A DNA stretch of 64,000 nucleotides from Calothrix sp. NIES-2098. Its GTDB lineage: Bacteria; Cyanobacteriota; Cyanobacteriia; Cyanobacteriales; Nostocaceae. Shown piece after piece: positions 42,891 to 52,134 of the stretch. A model generated the notes under the pieces. That model worked only from the letters and a program-made list of their open reading frames with translations, did no database searches and had not been told where the DNA came from. A program made the translations under genes and the position numbers. The stretch covers positions 5,025,001 to 5,089,000 of the forward strand of contig AP018172.1 of NCBI GenBank assembly GCA_002368175.1. Reading direction: 5' to 3'. How positions within the stretch are numbered: the stretch's first letter is position 1; every line of letters begins with the position of its first letter.

Positions 42891-43598
42891 GTGATTCACC
42901 AGCCTCAAGAGTTAACAGAAAACCGCCTGCTAGATAACTTTCCACCAGAGGAGCTAAAACGCTTGCATCCTCATCTGGAGCTAGTTTCGCTCTCATTAGG
43001 AGAATTTATTATCTCGCCTGATGAGCCGATATCTTTTATTTATTTCCCTGTTAACTCATTGCTTTCTCTAGTAACAGTGATGGAGGATGGCTCAACAGTT
43101 GAATCTGGGTGTGTTGGACGTGAGGGAATGGCAGGTTTGCCAATCCTTTTAGATGCAAGTACAACGCCGATGCAAACGTTGGTACAAATTGCAGGCTTGG
43201 CTGTGCGTGTTAAAGCTCAGATCCTCAAAGAGGCGTTCGACAGAGGCGGCGCAGTACAAAAGCTTCTCCTCCGTTACATACATACAGTTATTGTTTTAGG
43301 TTCCCAAAGTACTGCTTGCAACGCTCTTCATCATCTAGAAGCGAGACTGTGCCGTTGGTTGCTCATGAGTAGTGATGGTATAGGTTCAGAATCACTTGCT
43401 CTCACGCAAGAATTTCTGTCCACGATGCTTGGCGTTAGGCGTTCTGGAGTTAGCGAAGCTGCTAGTAAACTTCAGAGTAGGGGCTTAATCCGTTACCAAC
43501 GGGGACAGATCCAAATTCTTGATAGAAAGGGTTTGGAAACCTCTGCCTGCGAATGTTACGGTATCACCACAGCAGAATATCGCCGCTTATTTAGCTGA
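42891..43598 (+). CDS. Crp/Fnr-family transcription regulator
   Basis: A 235-residue protein. Residues ~20-130 form a cyclic-nucleotide-binding-like beta roll (FIISPDEPISFIYFPVNSLL; VESGCVGREGMAGLPILLDA). Residues ~165-220 are the helix-turn-helix (TQEFLSTMLGVRRSGVSEAA, then SKLQSRGLIRYQRGQIQILD). The canonical cAMP-binding Arg-Ser pair is not evident, so it may not bind cAMP. The start codon appears to be GTG. Probably an independent unit, although the antiporter gene precedes it by 144 bp. Confidence 0.82.
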   Translation: MIHQPQELTENRLLDNFPPEELKRLHPHLELVSLSLGEFIISPDEPISFIYFPVNSLLSLVTVMEDGSTVESGCVGREGMAGLPILLDASTTPMQTLVQIAGLAVRVKAQILKEAFDRGGAVQKLLLRYIHTVIVLGSQSTACNALHHLEARLCRWLLMSSDGIGSESLALTQEFLSTMLGVRRSGVSEAASKLQSRGLIRYQRGQIQILDRKGLETSACECYGITTAEYRRLFS

Positions 43599-43861
43599 AG
43601 CTACGTCTTAACTATTTCAGGGCATTCTCGGCTGCTCAAGAGTTACAGCCGCTAAAAAATGCAACTTGTAGGCACGATAGCGCCTATATATCCGATACCG
43701 GACAGACTCAAGCTTGTATATATATCTACACTTAGACAATTTGGCATTTGGATGCTCTTGATAGGTATAGGGCTTCAATAACGGTATAAAAATCTACTAA
43801 TTTTTATTCAGTCTGGTGAAAGAAACTATTTTTTCTGAAACTAAGACTATTGGAGGCTTTT

Positions 43862-44227
43862 ATTAAGCGAATATTGATTTGTGATGATGTTGCTGATGAC
43901 TCTTTTCTTCTTCAAACGATTTTACAAGCAGAGCCATGCCAGATTGAAATTGTTGATTCGGGTGCAGCGGTGCTTGCCTTTTTGGAAACAACCTCTAATT
44001 TACCTGACTTACTAATACTAGATGTGATGATGCCAAAAATAGATGGATTTGAAGTTGTTCGCCGTCTGAGAGAATCGGTTAAATTTCAATTTATTCCTAT
44101 TTTGTTAGTGACAGGTTTAAATGAAGAAGATGTCATGAATGAAGACAATATCAAGATTGATGGCATTATCCATAAACCCTGCGATCCAGATACAGTAATT
44201 GCTAAAGTGCGAGTAATCTTAGATTGA
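43862..44227 (+). CDS. stand-alone response-regulator receiver, apparent ATT start
   Basis: A 121-residue CheY-like receiver: acidic pair in ILICDDVADDS, phospho-acceptor Asp in LLILDVMMPKIDGFEV, Thr in ILLVTGLNEED and Lys in GIIHKPCDPD. It has no output domain. The start is unusual. A perfect GGAGG (43852-43856) sits 5 nt ahead of ATT at 43862, which would give MKRILICDD, the normal N-terminus of the family. The only upstream alternative is TTG at 43850, which overlaps the ribosome-binding site. Confidence 0.8.
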   Translation: MKRILICDDVADDSFLLQTILQAEPCQIEIVDSGAAVLAFLETTSNLPDLLILDVMMPKIDGFEVVRRLRESVKFQFIPILLVTGLNEEDVMNEDNIKIDGIIHKPCDPDTVIAKVRVILD

Positions 44228-44255
44228 AATTTCTCAAAATTAAGTTAATTTAAAA

Positions 44256-44292
44256 AGCCAGTGTCTCGAAACAGCGATGCAAGATACTGGCT
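44256..44292. terminator. hairpin between convergent genes
   Basis: AGCCAGTGTCT (44256-44266) pairs with AGATACTGGCT (44282-44292) with one G-T pair. AAAAA precedes it, so a U-run forms on the minus strand. Confidence 0.6.
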
Positions 44293-44483
44293 CCAGATAT
44301 TATCAAAAATTTAGGGTATTGCCATTAATTAGCTAGTAAGAAATGAAGTGTATCCAGAAAGTTATCCCTTTTCTAAAGCAAGATCTGGAAATAAAAAATA
44401 GTCCAATAGTTGAAAACTGACTATTAGAATTAGAGGACAGAGGGAGACATTAACTAATGCTCATTTCTCCCTCTTGTTCTAAT

Positions 44484-45242
44484 CTAAGCAAACTTACTCG
44501 CGGCGGCAAATCTTTTGTTAATTTCATCCCAATTAACCACATTCCACCAAGCTTCTAAATAATCGGCGCGGCGGTTTTGGTAATTGAGATAATATGCGTG
44601 TTCCCAAACATCATTACCTAAAATAGGATATTTACCTGCACTGATGGGACTGTCTTGGTTAGCTGTTGTATTGACTTCCAATTTGCCATTTGTGTTGCGG
44701 ACAAGCCAAACCCAACCACTACCAAATTGAGAAGCACCAGCTTCGTTAAATTGTTTTTTAAAGGCAGCAAAACTACCAAAATTTTCATTAATGGCGGATG
44801 AGATCGCTCCTGTTGGTTCGCCACCACCTTGGGGCTTCATAATTTGCCAAAACATCGAGTGATTCACGTGCCCACCGCCATTATTACGTACCGTTTTGCG
44901 AACATCTGCGGGTACGGTGTCAAGTTTACGTAACAGTTCTTCAACAGTTCTGCTTTTAAGTTGTGGATATTTCTCTAAAGCAGCATTTAGGTTTTTCACA
45001 TAAGTTGCATGATGCTTATCGTGATGAAACTCCATTGTTCTTGCATCAATGTGTGGTTCCAGCGCATTGTAAGCATAGGGCAAAGGTGGTAATTGAATCG
45101 CTCCTTGAGTAGTATTTGGTGTTGGTAGGGGACTGCTGGAACTGGCACTAGGAGATTGCTCTGCTGTAGCACAACCATCTAATGCAAAAGTCCCCGTACC
45201 TACTGCGAGTAAAAACAAGAAATGGCGTCGATTAATAGTCAT
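44484..45242 (-). CDS. sodA: Mn/Fe superoxide dismutase, lipoprotein form
   Basis: A 252-residue SOD. Metal ligands are visible as His in EFHHDKHHATYV, His in GGHVNHSMFWQIM, and Asp and His in GNDVWEHAYYLNYQ; QFGSGWVWLV is the Gln-bearing motif. The N-terminus is a signal peptide with a twin-basic start (INRRHFLFLLAVGTG) and lipobox LDGC, so the mature enzyme is anchored to a membrane. Membrane-bound Mn-SODs are known in heterocystous cyanobacteria. Metal choice (Mn more likely than Fe) is by relation rather than by proof. Convergent with the receiver gene. Confidence 0.9.
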   Translation of the reverse strand: MTINRRHFLFLLAVGTGTFALDGCATAEQSPSASSSSPLPTPNTTQGAIQLPPLPYAYNALEPHIDARTMEFHHDKHHATYVKNLNAALEKYPQLKSRTVEELLRKLDTVPADVRKTVRNNGGGHVNHSMFWQIMKPQGGGEPTGAISSAINENFGSFAAFKKQFNEAGASQFGSGWVWLVRNTNGKLEVNTTANQDSPISAGKYPILGNDVWEHAYYLNYQNRRADYLEAWWNVVNWDEINKRFAAASKFA

Positions 45243-45464
45243 AAAATTTTTTGCAGCGAATCAATTAAATAACTTGATAAATTTTATTTTCTTCGATTCA
45301 GGTGGCAAAAAATCAAGAAATGGGGAATGGGGCATGAGGAAGATGGAGGGAGGGAAGTGTGGGAAGTGTGGGGAGAGAGGGGAGAAACTTCCTTGACTCG
45401 TTTGTATCCCCTGCTCTTTGCTCTCTTGCTTTTTCTCAGTCCCTAGCCCCTAGTTCCTTTTCTA

Positions 45465-46886
45465 TTAACCAAAATGTTGAATAATGGCGTCGGCAAATTC
45501 AGAACACTTGAGGGGTTCTACAGGTGGTTCTAGCAACCGCGCTAAGTCGTAGGTGACTTGACGGTTGGCGATCGCATCTCCTAAACCTTTCTTAATTAAA
45601 TCTGCGGCTTCTTGCCAACCCAAATACTCAAGCATCATCACACCAGACAAAATCACCGAACCGGGATTAATTCTGTCTAAGCCGGCGTGTTTGGGTGCTG
45701 TACCGTGGGTAGCTTCAAAGATGGCGCAAGCATCACCAATATTCGCCCCTGGCCCCATTCCTAAGCCGCCCACAATCGCAGCCGCCGCATCGGATAGGTA
45801 ATCGCCATTCAAGTTCATCGTCGCCAGAATCGAATATTCATCGGGTCTGGTTTGGATTTGTTGAAAGATACTGTCAGCAATTCGGTCATTGACCATGATT
45901 TTTTCTTTCCACTTGCCGTTACCGTGGCTATCCCAAATTGCATTAAGAACTGTTTCAACTTCCTTGACAATTTGCGCTTTTTTCTCTGGAGTTAAAGCAT
46001 CAAATCCAGGGTCAACTAGACGGGCATTTTCTTCTAAGGAAATATTGGGATTTTTCTCTTTGTTGCTCAAAATCCAAGATTCCCGTTCGGTGACGCACTC
46101 GGCACGAAATTCGCTGGTTGCGAGTTCGTAACCCCAATCACGGAAAGCGCCTTCGGTGTACTTCATGATGTTGCCTTTATGCACCAAAGTCACCTGTTGC
46201 TTGTTTTGGGGCAATAGTAGGGCGTGTTTAATCGCACGGCGTACCAAGCGCTGAGAACCCTTTTTGCTGATGGGTTTGATGCCAATCCCAGAATCTAAAG
46301 GAATTTGCTTTTTGCCGTGTTCTGGGGTGGCGGGGATGAGATCTTCGTTGAGAATTTTAATTAAGCGATCGCCGATTTCGCTACCTTGTCGCCACTCAAT
46401 CCCCAAATAAATATCTTCTGTATTTTCCCGATAAACAATTACATCCAGTTTTTCGGGGTTTTTGTGGGGTGAGGGTGTCCCTGCATAGTAACGGCAAGGA
46501 CGCACGCAAGCATACAAGTCAAAAATTTGTCTTAGTGCCACATTCAAGGAACGAATGCCGCCCCCCACAGGAGTTGTTAGAGGCCCTTTGATAGCAACAC
46601 CATATTCTTCAATTGCCGTTAGCGTATCCTGGGGTAAATATTGGTATGTACCATATAAATCGCACGCTTCATCCCCAGCGTAAACTTTAAACCAACTAAT
46701 TTGACGTTTACCGTTATATGCTTTTGCTACCGCAGCATCAAGTACTTTTTGGGCAGCAGGCCAGATATCTATACCCGTTCCATCTCCTCGAATAAAGGGG
46801 ATAATTGGGTTATCAGGCACAACTGGTTCACCATTTTTGAAGGTAATTTTTGCTCCAGTTGTTGGGGGGGTAATCTTTTCGTACAT
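45465..46886 (-). CDS. icd: NADP-dependent isocitrate dehydrogenase
   Basis: A 473-residue enzyme converting isocitrate to 2-oxoglutarate, the carbon skeleton and nitrogen-status signal in cyanobacteria. Visible motifs include IPFIRGDGTGIDIWPAAQ, GGIRSLNVALRQ with the substrate Ser, YRENTEDIYLGIEW, NGDYLSDAAAAIVGGLGMG and ATHGTAPKHAG. Length is typical for cyanobacterial Icd, longer than the E. coli enzyme. Often NtcA-regulated in the order; I did not find a convincing NtcA site by eye. Confidence 0.95.
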   Translation of the reverse strand: MYEKITPPTTGAKITFKNGEPVVPDNPIIPFIRGDGTGIDIWPAAQKVLDAAVAKAYNGKRQISWFKVYAGDEACDLYGTYQYLPQDTLTAIEEYGVAIKGPLTTPVGGGIRSLNVALRQIFDLYACVRPCRYYAGTPSPHKNPEKLDVIVYRENTEDIYLGIEWRQGSEIGDRLIKILNEDLIPATPEHGKKQIPLDSGIGIKPISKKGSQRLVRRAIKHALLLPQNKQQVTLVHKGNIMKYTEGAFRDWGYELATSEFRAECVTERESWILSNKEKNPNISLEENARLVDPGFDALTPEKKAQIVKEVETVLNAIWDSHGNGKWKEKIMVNDRIADSIFQQIQTRPDEYSILATMNLNGDYLSDAAAAIVGGLGMGPGANIGDACAIFEATHGTAPKHAGLDRINPGSVILSGVMMLEYLGWQEAADLIKKGLGDAIANRQVTYDLARLLEPPVEPLKCSEFADAIIQHFG

Positions 46887-47244
46887 AAATCACACGCTCC
46901 TGATCGATTGGCGGCCAGTCAAATACAGAAAATTTTTTATGGGAGGCTTGCAAATTTTACTGCGTATTTGCTCTGAAATTGAGGATGAGACAGCAGGAAG
47001 TAGAGGTAAATCAGGTACAGAGAGGTTTTTACCATAATCCTTTGTCCCTTCTCTTCCTTTGAGGTGCAGATTTTCCCCCTATTCACCTTGTACCTTATTT
47101 GGGGCTGAAGTTATGGAATTGAGCGAAGCGATCGCTATTTTGTACGATCAAAAATAGTAAACTACTTTTCGCTATCAGTGTTTCATCTTGAAAAACACAC
47201 CATAGCGATCGCTGTTTCACAATCCCGTTAAAACGAGTAATGGC
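46887..47244. other. intergenic region between divergent icd and GUN4 genes
   Basis: About 360 bp with divergent promoters. It contains two HIP1-like CGATCGCT sites close to the GUN4 start. Nothing else stands out. Confidence 0.4.
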
Positions 47245-47958
47245 ATGACAGACCCAATGATTGTATCAGGCCCTGCTAGTGACATCGACTCCCTTCGCCT
47301 CCAGTTAATCGCTGGGTCTCTTCAAGTCCAACAACAGATAATCCCACAATTAGCTGAATTGGGTAACGAGGGATTGGATGTATTGATGGAGTTTTTACTG
47401 AAACGTTCTGACACCCCAGCAACTTGGCTTGATGGCAAAGCCTACCAAGTACTCTACAACTCTGATGCACCTAAAGCCAAAGAATTTCTACAAACAAATT
47501 TTCCTGAGGGCATTGTACCTCTAAAATCAGAGTCCGGGATTAATTACAATCCCTTGCAACAAGCACTTGCTACCCAAGACTTCCAAGCAGCCGATCGCCT
47601 CACCATCCAAAAAATGTGTGAATTAGCGGGCCCAACAGCAACACAACGAAAATGGTTGTATTTTACTGAAGTGGAAAATTTCCCTACTGTTGACTTGCAA
47701 ACTATTAATCATCTTTGGTTAGTCCACTCTGAAGGCAAATTTGGTTTTTCAGTACAGCGAGAAATCTGGTTAGGCTTAGGAAAAAATTGGGATAATTTCT
47801 GGACAAAAATTGGTTGGAAAGATGGTAATAATTGGACGCGATATCCTAATGAGTTTATCTGGGATTTAAGTGCTCCTAAAGGTCATTTACCTCTATCTAA
47901 TCAACTGCGCGGAGTGCGAGTTATTGCTTCTTTATTTGCTCATCCAGCTTGGAAGTAG
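47245..47958 (+). CDS. GUN4-domain protein
   Basis: A 237-residue protein. Residues ~1-85 are helical repeats (LQLIAGSLQVQQQIIPQLAE). Residues ~90-235 are the GUN4 porphyrin-binding domain: DFQAADRLTIQKMCELAG, LWLVHSEGKFGFSVQREIW and GWKDGNNWTRYPNEFIWDLS. GUN4 binds protoporphyrin IX and its Mg form and stimulates Mg-chelatase. The length and N-terminal helical part match the main cyanobacterial Gun4 rather than the GUN4-kinase fusions. It acts one step before ChlM, whose gene is also in this window but not linked. Confidence 0.85.
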   Translation: MTDPMIVSGPASDIDSLRLQLIAGSLQVQQQIIPQLAELGNEGLDVLMEFLLKRSDTPATWLDGKAYQVLYNSDAPKAKEFLQTNFPEGIVPLKSESGINYNPLQQALATQDFQAADRLTIQKMCELAGPTATQRKWLYFTEVENFPTVDLQTINHLWLVHSEGKFGFSVQREIWLGLGKNWDNFWTKIGWKDGNNWTRYPNEFIWDLSAPKGHLPLSNQLRGVRVIASLFAHPAWK

Positions 47959-48035
47959 TTATCAGTCATTAGTCCTGAGTTATCAAAAGAAAGGACAAAT
48001 GACAACTTACAAATGACAAAGGACAAAATCAAATA

Positions 48036-49145
48036 ATGGCAAATGTTAGGCTAGAAGACATTAAGCGTAGATTTAACAACGTGACTGCGATCGAGGATAT
48101 TTCTTTTGAAATTCCCGATGGGGAGTTTTGGGTTCTGGTGGGGCCTTCTGGTTGTGGTAAATCTACAATTTTACGCACGATCGCCGGTTTAGAGACAGCC
48201 ACATCTGGCAAACTCTATATTGGCGATCGCTTGATGAATAATATCCCTGCTAGACAGAGGGATGTGGCGATGGTGTTCCAAAACTATGCGCTTTATCCGC
48301 ACATGACGGTGGCGCAAAACATCGCTTTTGGCTTGCAGATGCGGAAAGTTGACACGAAGGTGATTCAAGATAGAGTCAGTACAGTGGCGCGATCGCTTTC
48401 TTTAGATAAGTTGCTGGATCGCAAACCCAAACAACTTTCTGGGGGACAGCAACAACGGGTAGCATTAGGAAGAGCGATCGCGCGTCAGCCACAAGTTTTC
48501 TTATTAGATGAACCTTTGTCTAATTTAGATGCCCAATTACGCGATGATACTAGGGCTGAGTTGAAACAGCTACATCAAAATTTGGGAATTACGACAATAT
48601 ATGTCACCCACGATCAAGTTGAAGCGATGACTTTGGCGGATAAGATTGTGGTGCTAAATCGCGGTAGGATTCAACAAATTGGCGATCCACAAACTATTTA
48701 TGAGCTTCCTGCTAATCAAATGGTGGCATCTTTTTTAGGTAATCCACCAATGAATATTTTGCCAGCAATTTATCAGCATGATGGTTTTGATGTTAGCGGT
48801 CAGTTATTAGAAATTCCACCAAATTTACTGGAGAATTTACGCTTGCGTCAGGGACAAAGTGTGAATTTGGGAATTAGGCCTGAGCATATTTATATTAACG
48901 AACCACAAAGGCATGGAGAACACAGAGAAGACAAAGGGGGAGAATTAGTAGTTGAGGTGAGGGTGGTGGAACCTTTAGGAAGGGAAACTTTGATTCGCGT
49001 CAGTTTACCCGATTCATCGGCGTTATTGAATGTGCAGATTGGTGGTGGCGTGCGTTTGCATCCAGGCGATCGCCTTTCCCTACAACTAGATTTGAGCCAG
49101 TTGTTTGTATTCGATCCTTCGACTGGTGACAGAATTTTGCCTTAG
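48036..49145 (+). CDS. ABC transporter ATP-binding protein, MalK/UgpC type
   Basis: A 369-residue ATPase: Walker A GPSGCGKST, Q-loop VFQNYALYPH, signature LSGGQQQRVALGRA, Walker B VFLLDEPLSNLDA and H-loop VTHDQVEAM, followed by a TOBE/MOBE C-terminal domain. Such subunits drive uptake of sugars, polyols or glycerol-3-phosphate. No permease gene is adjacent, as is usual for shared MalK-type subunits in cyanobacteria. Residues ~288-302 (EPQRHGEHREDKGGE) are encoded by text of a dispersed intergenic repeat and look like an in-frame insertion in the C-terminal domain. Confidence 0.9.
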   Translation: MANVRLEDIKRRFNNVTAIEDISFEIPDGEFWVLVGPSGCGKSTILRTIAGLETATSGKLYIGDRLMNNIPARQRDVAMVFQNYALYPHMTVAQNIAFGLQMRKVDTKVIQDRVSTVARSLSLDKLLDRKPKQLSGGQQQRVALGRAIARQPQVFLLDEPLSNLDAQLRDDTRAELKQLHQNLGITTIYVTHDQVEAMTLADKIVVLNRGRIQQIGDPQTIYELPANQMVASFLGNPPMNILPAIYQHDGFDVSGQLLEIPPNLLENLRLRQGQSVNLGIRPEHIYINEPQRHGEHREDKGGELVVEVRVVEPLGRETLIRVSLPDSSALLNVQIGGGVRLHPGDRLSLQLDLSQLFVFDPSTGDRILP

Positions 49146-50263
49146 AAATGAATGATTAAACAAGTACATAATCAAGTAATTCGCCTAGCGATCGCGCTGT
49201 CTTGGCGATAAATTTGCTATTAAACACACCAACATTGAAAATGCATAAATTTAACTGCGACTCAATTACAAGCAGACAATTAAACTGATATGTAGAGTTA
49301 AAAGCATTAATACTTATAGTAAACTTTAATTCTATTAGTAGTGTATTAGTTATATAAAAGTCTAATACTATTAATTTAATCTATGAACTTAGTAAGCCAT
49401 CAGATGCAGTTATACTGAGTTCTTATCAAACAAGGCGTCGTCCATCTCGGCTCAATGCCGACAAGTTATTTTTAAACACAAGTACGATCTGAAATTACTC
49501 CAAATTATCCATCTCAAAATAATTGATTATACTTGTATTAATTAATATTTTATAGAGACATGTTAAGGAATTTTTTTAAATTAAAATACCGTATTCACTG
49601 CTACAGTTACACATCGTCAGTTCACCTAAGATTTGAAGCTAATAATAAGTCGGCAGAAATAAACACAACAATGAAGTTAAAGAATATAACGTCAAGCTTC
49701 CCGATGTTTATCAATTTTTTAGTCTTACTCCAATTCTGCAATCGGAACGATATGAAACTCTAGCCAACATAAACTAGGGTGTTCCGGGGTATATGACAAC
49801 GACTTAACACGGCGTAGAAGTAGCGAGCGTGGCATGAGTCTTGCTACTAAAGGGTTACAAAAATAAAATTGCTCTACAATCTGAAAATTGCTGAAAAAGC
49901 TGATTTTTTACTGTGCCAATCGAAGTCTAAGTTATTTGGCACAGACTTTTGTCACCTAAAAATTAGAGGGGTTCAAATGGTACGGATAAAAGTAGTGGTT
50001 CTGGTCTGTCAAATCCTAATTTATAGGTAAAAGGCAATTTTTTAAACATAGTCTGGTGATGATTTTCAGACGATGCATATCGGCAAAATTAGCCTTGGCT
50101 ACTTTTAGCCTAATACAGGTAATACGGGCAGCAATTAGAGGTATTTTTGCCAATAAATTGCACGTATTCCCTGATGTTATAGCCTAGGAATATCTCCTAG
50201 GTTGAGTGGGTTAACTCTACATCTGTCAAAAGTTTAGAAAATACTCAAGAAAAATTAAAAATT
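49146..50263. other. 1.1-kb gene-free region
   Basis: AT-rich DNA with no supported gene. A 67-codon frame at 49560-49763 has no ribosome-binding site and reads like random AT-rich sequence. The segment before the monooxygenase gene presumably holds its promoter. I see no tRNA, repeat array or strong hairpin. Confidence 0.5.
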
Positions 50264-51613
50264 ATGTTGGACACTACTCACAAGCATCTAATTCTTGGGG
50301 CTGGTATTGTGGGATTGGGTATGGCTGAAGCGCTCAAGAATGCGGGTATTTCCTATGACCAAGTTGATGCCAGCGATGACATTGGTGGAAATTGGTATCA
50401 TGGTGTATATGAAACTGCACACATTATTTCATCACGCAAGATTACCCAATTTACCCATTTTCCTATGCCGGATAATTATCCGGACTTCCCCAGCGCTCAA
50501 AACATACGAGATTACATAAACTCCTTTGCCGATCGTTTTGATTTACGTAAAAATATTGAACTGAATCGTCTAGTTAACTACGTGCGGCCTGTTGAGAATA
50601 ATCTTTGGGAAGTTACCTTTGATAATGGGGAACGGAGAATTTACAAAGGAATTATCATTTGTAATGGTCATCACTGGTGCAAACGTTTTCCTAAATTCAG
50701 AGGAGAATTTGATGGAGAGATAATTCACTCCAAAGATTATAAAAATCCTCAGCAACTACGTGGTAAGAGAGTTCTGGTGATTGGTGGAGGGAATTCCGCT
50801 TGTGATATAGCCGCAGAAGCAGCTAGGGTGGGAGCTAAATCTGTGTTGAGTATGCGTGAATCTGTATGGTTTATTCCCAAAACCTTTGCAGGTGTTCCAA
50901 TTTCTGATTTAACTAAATGGTGGATGCCAGAATGGTTTCAGCGGTTTATGGCTTATGTAATTATTCTGCTGACATTTGGTAAGCACAAAGATTATGGTCT
51001 ACCCAAACCCAAATATCAAATTTTTGATAAGCATCCGACCTTAAATAATGAGGTGCCTTACTATATTAAACACGGTCGCATTGCCTATAAGCCAAAGGTA
51101 CGACGTTTAGATGGTAAGGAAGTTGAATTTGCCGATGGTAGTCGAGAAACCTTTGATTTAATTGTTTGTGCAACTGGTTTTCATGTTGCCTATCCATTTT
51201 TACCTCCAGAACTGCAACGGGTGGAAGGAGCAACAGTGAAATGTTATGGAGGATCGTTTCTTGAAGATTATAAAGGAATTTACTACATCGGTTGGGGACA
51301 AGCTAGAGGAGGTGTTGGTTCTTTAATTTCCGCTTTTGCACCGACATTTACTCGTTTTCTTAAACTCCAGGATGAAATTAAAATTCCTCTAGGTCTAGTC
51401 TTCAAAAAAATGGGACAGCAACTACCCACAACCCATCTTGAAGATCCACAAAAGATTTTTCGGGAATTAAAATTAGCCAATCTGTTTTTTCAACGGATAG
51501 TTCAAAAAGCTCACCGAGTTAATTCACATTATTCTCAGTTTGAAAATCATCCACTCCCACCCTTGGACAGCCCTAAACAGAAACAACGAATTTCCACTAT
51601 TGCAGACTTTTGA
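50264..51613 (+). CDS. flavin-containing monooxygenase-like oxidoreductase
   Basis: A 449-residue FAD/NADPH enzyme. The FAD loop is LILGAGIVGLGMAEAL, the NADPH loop is VLVIGGGNSACDIAAEAARV and GGNWYHGVY is a family motif; the C-terminal ATGF motif appears as IVCATGFHVAYPFL. It should hydroxylate or oxidise a soft nucleophile or act as a Baeyer-Villiger enzyme. Substrate unknown. It stands alone between gene-free regions. Confidence 0.85.
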   Translation: MLDTTHKHLILGAGIVGLGMAEALKNAGISYDQVDASDDIGGNWYHGVYETAHIISSRKITQFTHFPMPDNYPDFPSAQNIRDYINSFADRFDLRKNIELNRLVNYVRPVENNLWEVTFDNGERRIYKGIIICNGHHWCKRFPKFRGEFDGEIIHSKDYKNPQQLRGKRVLVIGGGNSACDIAAEAARVGAKSVLSMRESVWFIPKTFAGVPISDLTKWWMPEWFQRFMAYVIILLTFGKHKDYGLPKPKYQIFDKHPTLNNEVPYYIKHGRIAYKPKVRRLDGKEVEFADGSRETFDLIVCATGFHVAYPFLPPELQRVEGATVKCYGGSFLEDYKGIYYIGWGQARGGVGSLISAFAPTFTRFLKLQDEIKIPLGLVFKKMGQQLPTTHLEDPQKIFRELKLANLFFQRIVQKAHRVNSHYSQFENHPLPPLDSPKQKQRISTIADF

Positions 51614-51792
51614 GTAGTACTCAGCCAAGCATTGTAAATGTAAAATTTTATTCCGATGCCTCTGGGCGTAATCCATACAAGAGTTTAAAGTCTTCAGGCT
51701 TTAAGCTCTTTACTTGTTAGTAGATCGTCAATGCTACCCAACTCTGACCTACTTCTTAAACCACTCCTCCACAGACATTTTCAAGATAGGTC

Positions 51793-51967
51793 TAAGTAAC
51801 TCGGTGCAAATAATCATCACTTGTTTGTAGTCGCGCTACTCTGCGAGAAGCCCTTCGGGTTCAGCAGTTGCTTCAAGTCGGGAAACCCGCCCAACGCACT
51901 GCTTCACCGCGTTGCGTCTATAGCGCTAAAGCGCGACTACGAGCCAAATACAGAGATTTTACTTTTC
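51793..51967. repeat. MITE-like dispersed repeat, copy 2 with nested insertion
   Basis: Shares flanks and outer arms with 34321-34425: GTAGTCGCGCT (51827-51837) and AGCGCGACTAC (51930-51940). The centre holds about 70 bp of another repeat family (GGAAACCCGCCCAACGCACT), related to text at 31440-31510. The rest of the gap 51614-52134 has no gene and includes the NDH-2 promoter region. Confidence 0.75.
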
Positions 51968-52134
51968 TTGACATAGTTTGGTTTTTTCTCATCGACTTAT
52001 TTAATGTTTAATTGCTAACTTTGATACTTTTATGATTTTTTAAATTGTTCTAAATAGACCGAAATCTCTCTCATCATGCTGTTACAACTTTGTTAAGAAA
52101 AGTTACGCTCTCTTAACACAAGGAAATACTTCGT

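Noticed and set aside
49560..49763. 67-codon plus-strand frame in the 1.1-kb gap
   Set aside because: AT-rich, no ribosome-binding site, low-complexity residues and no family signal; most likely chance.
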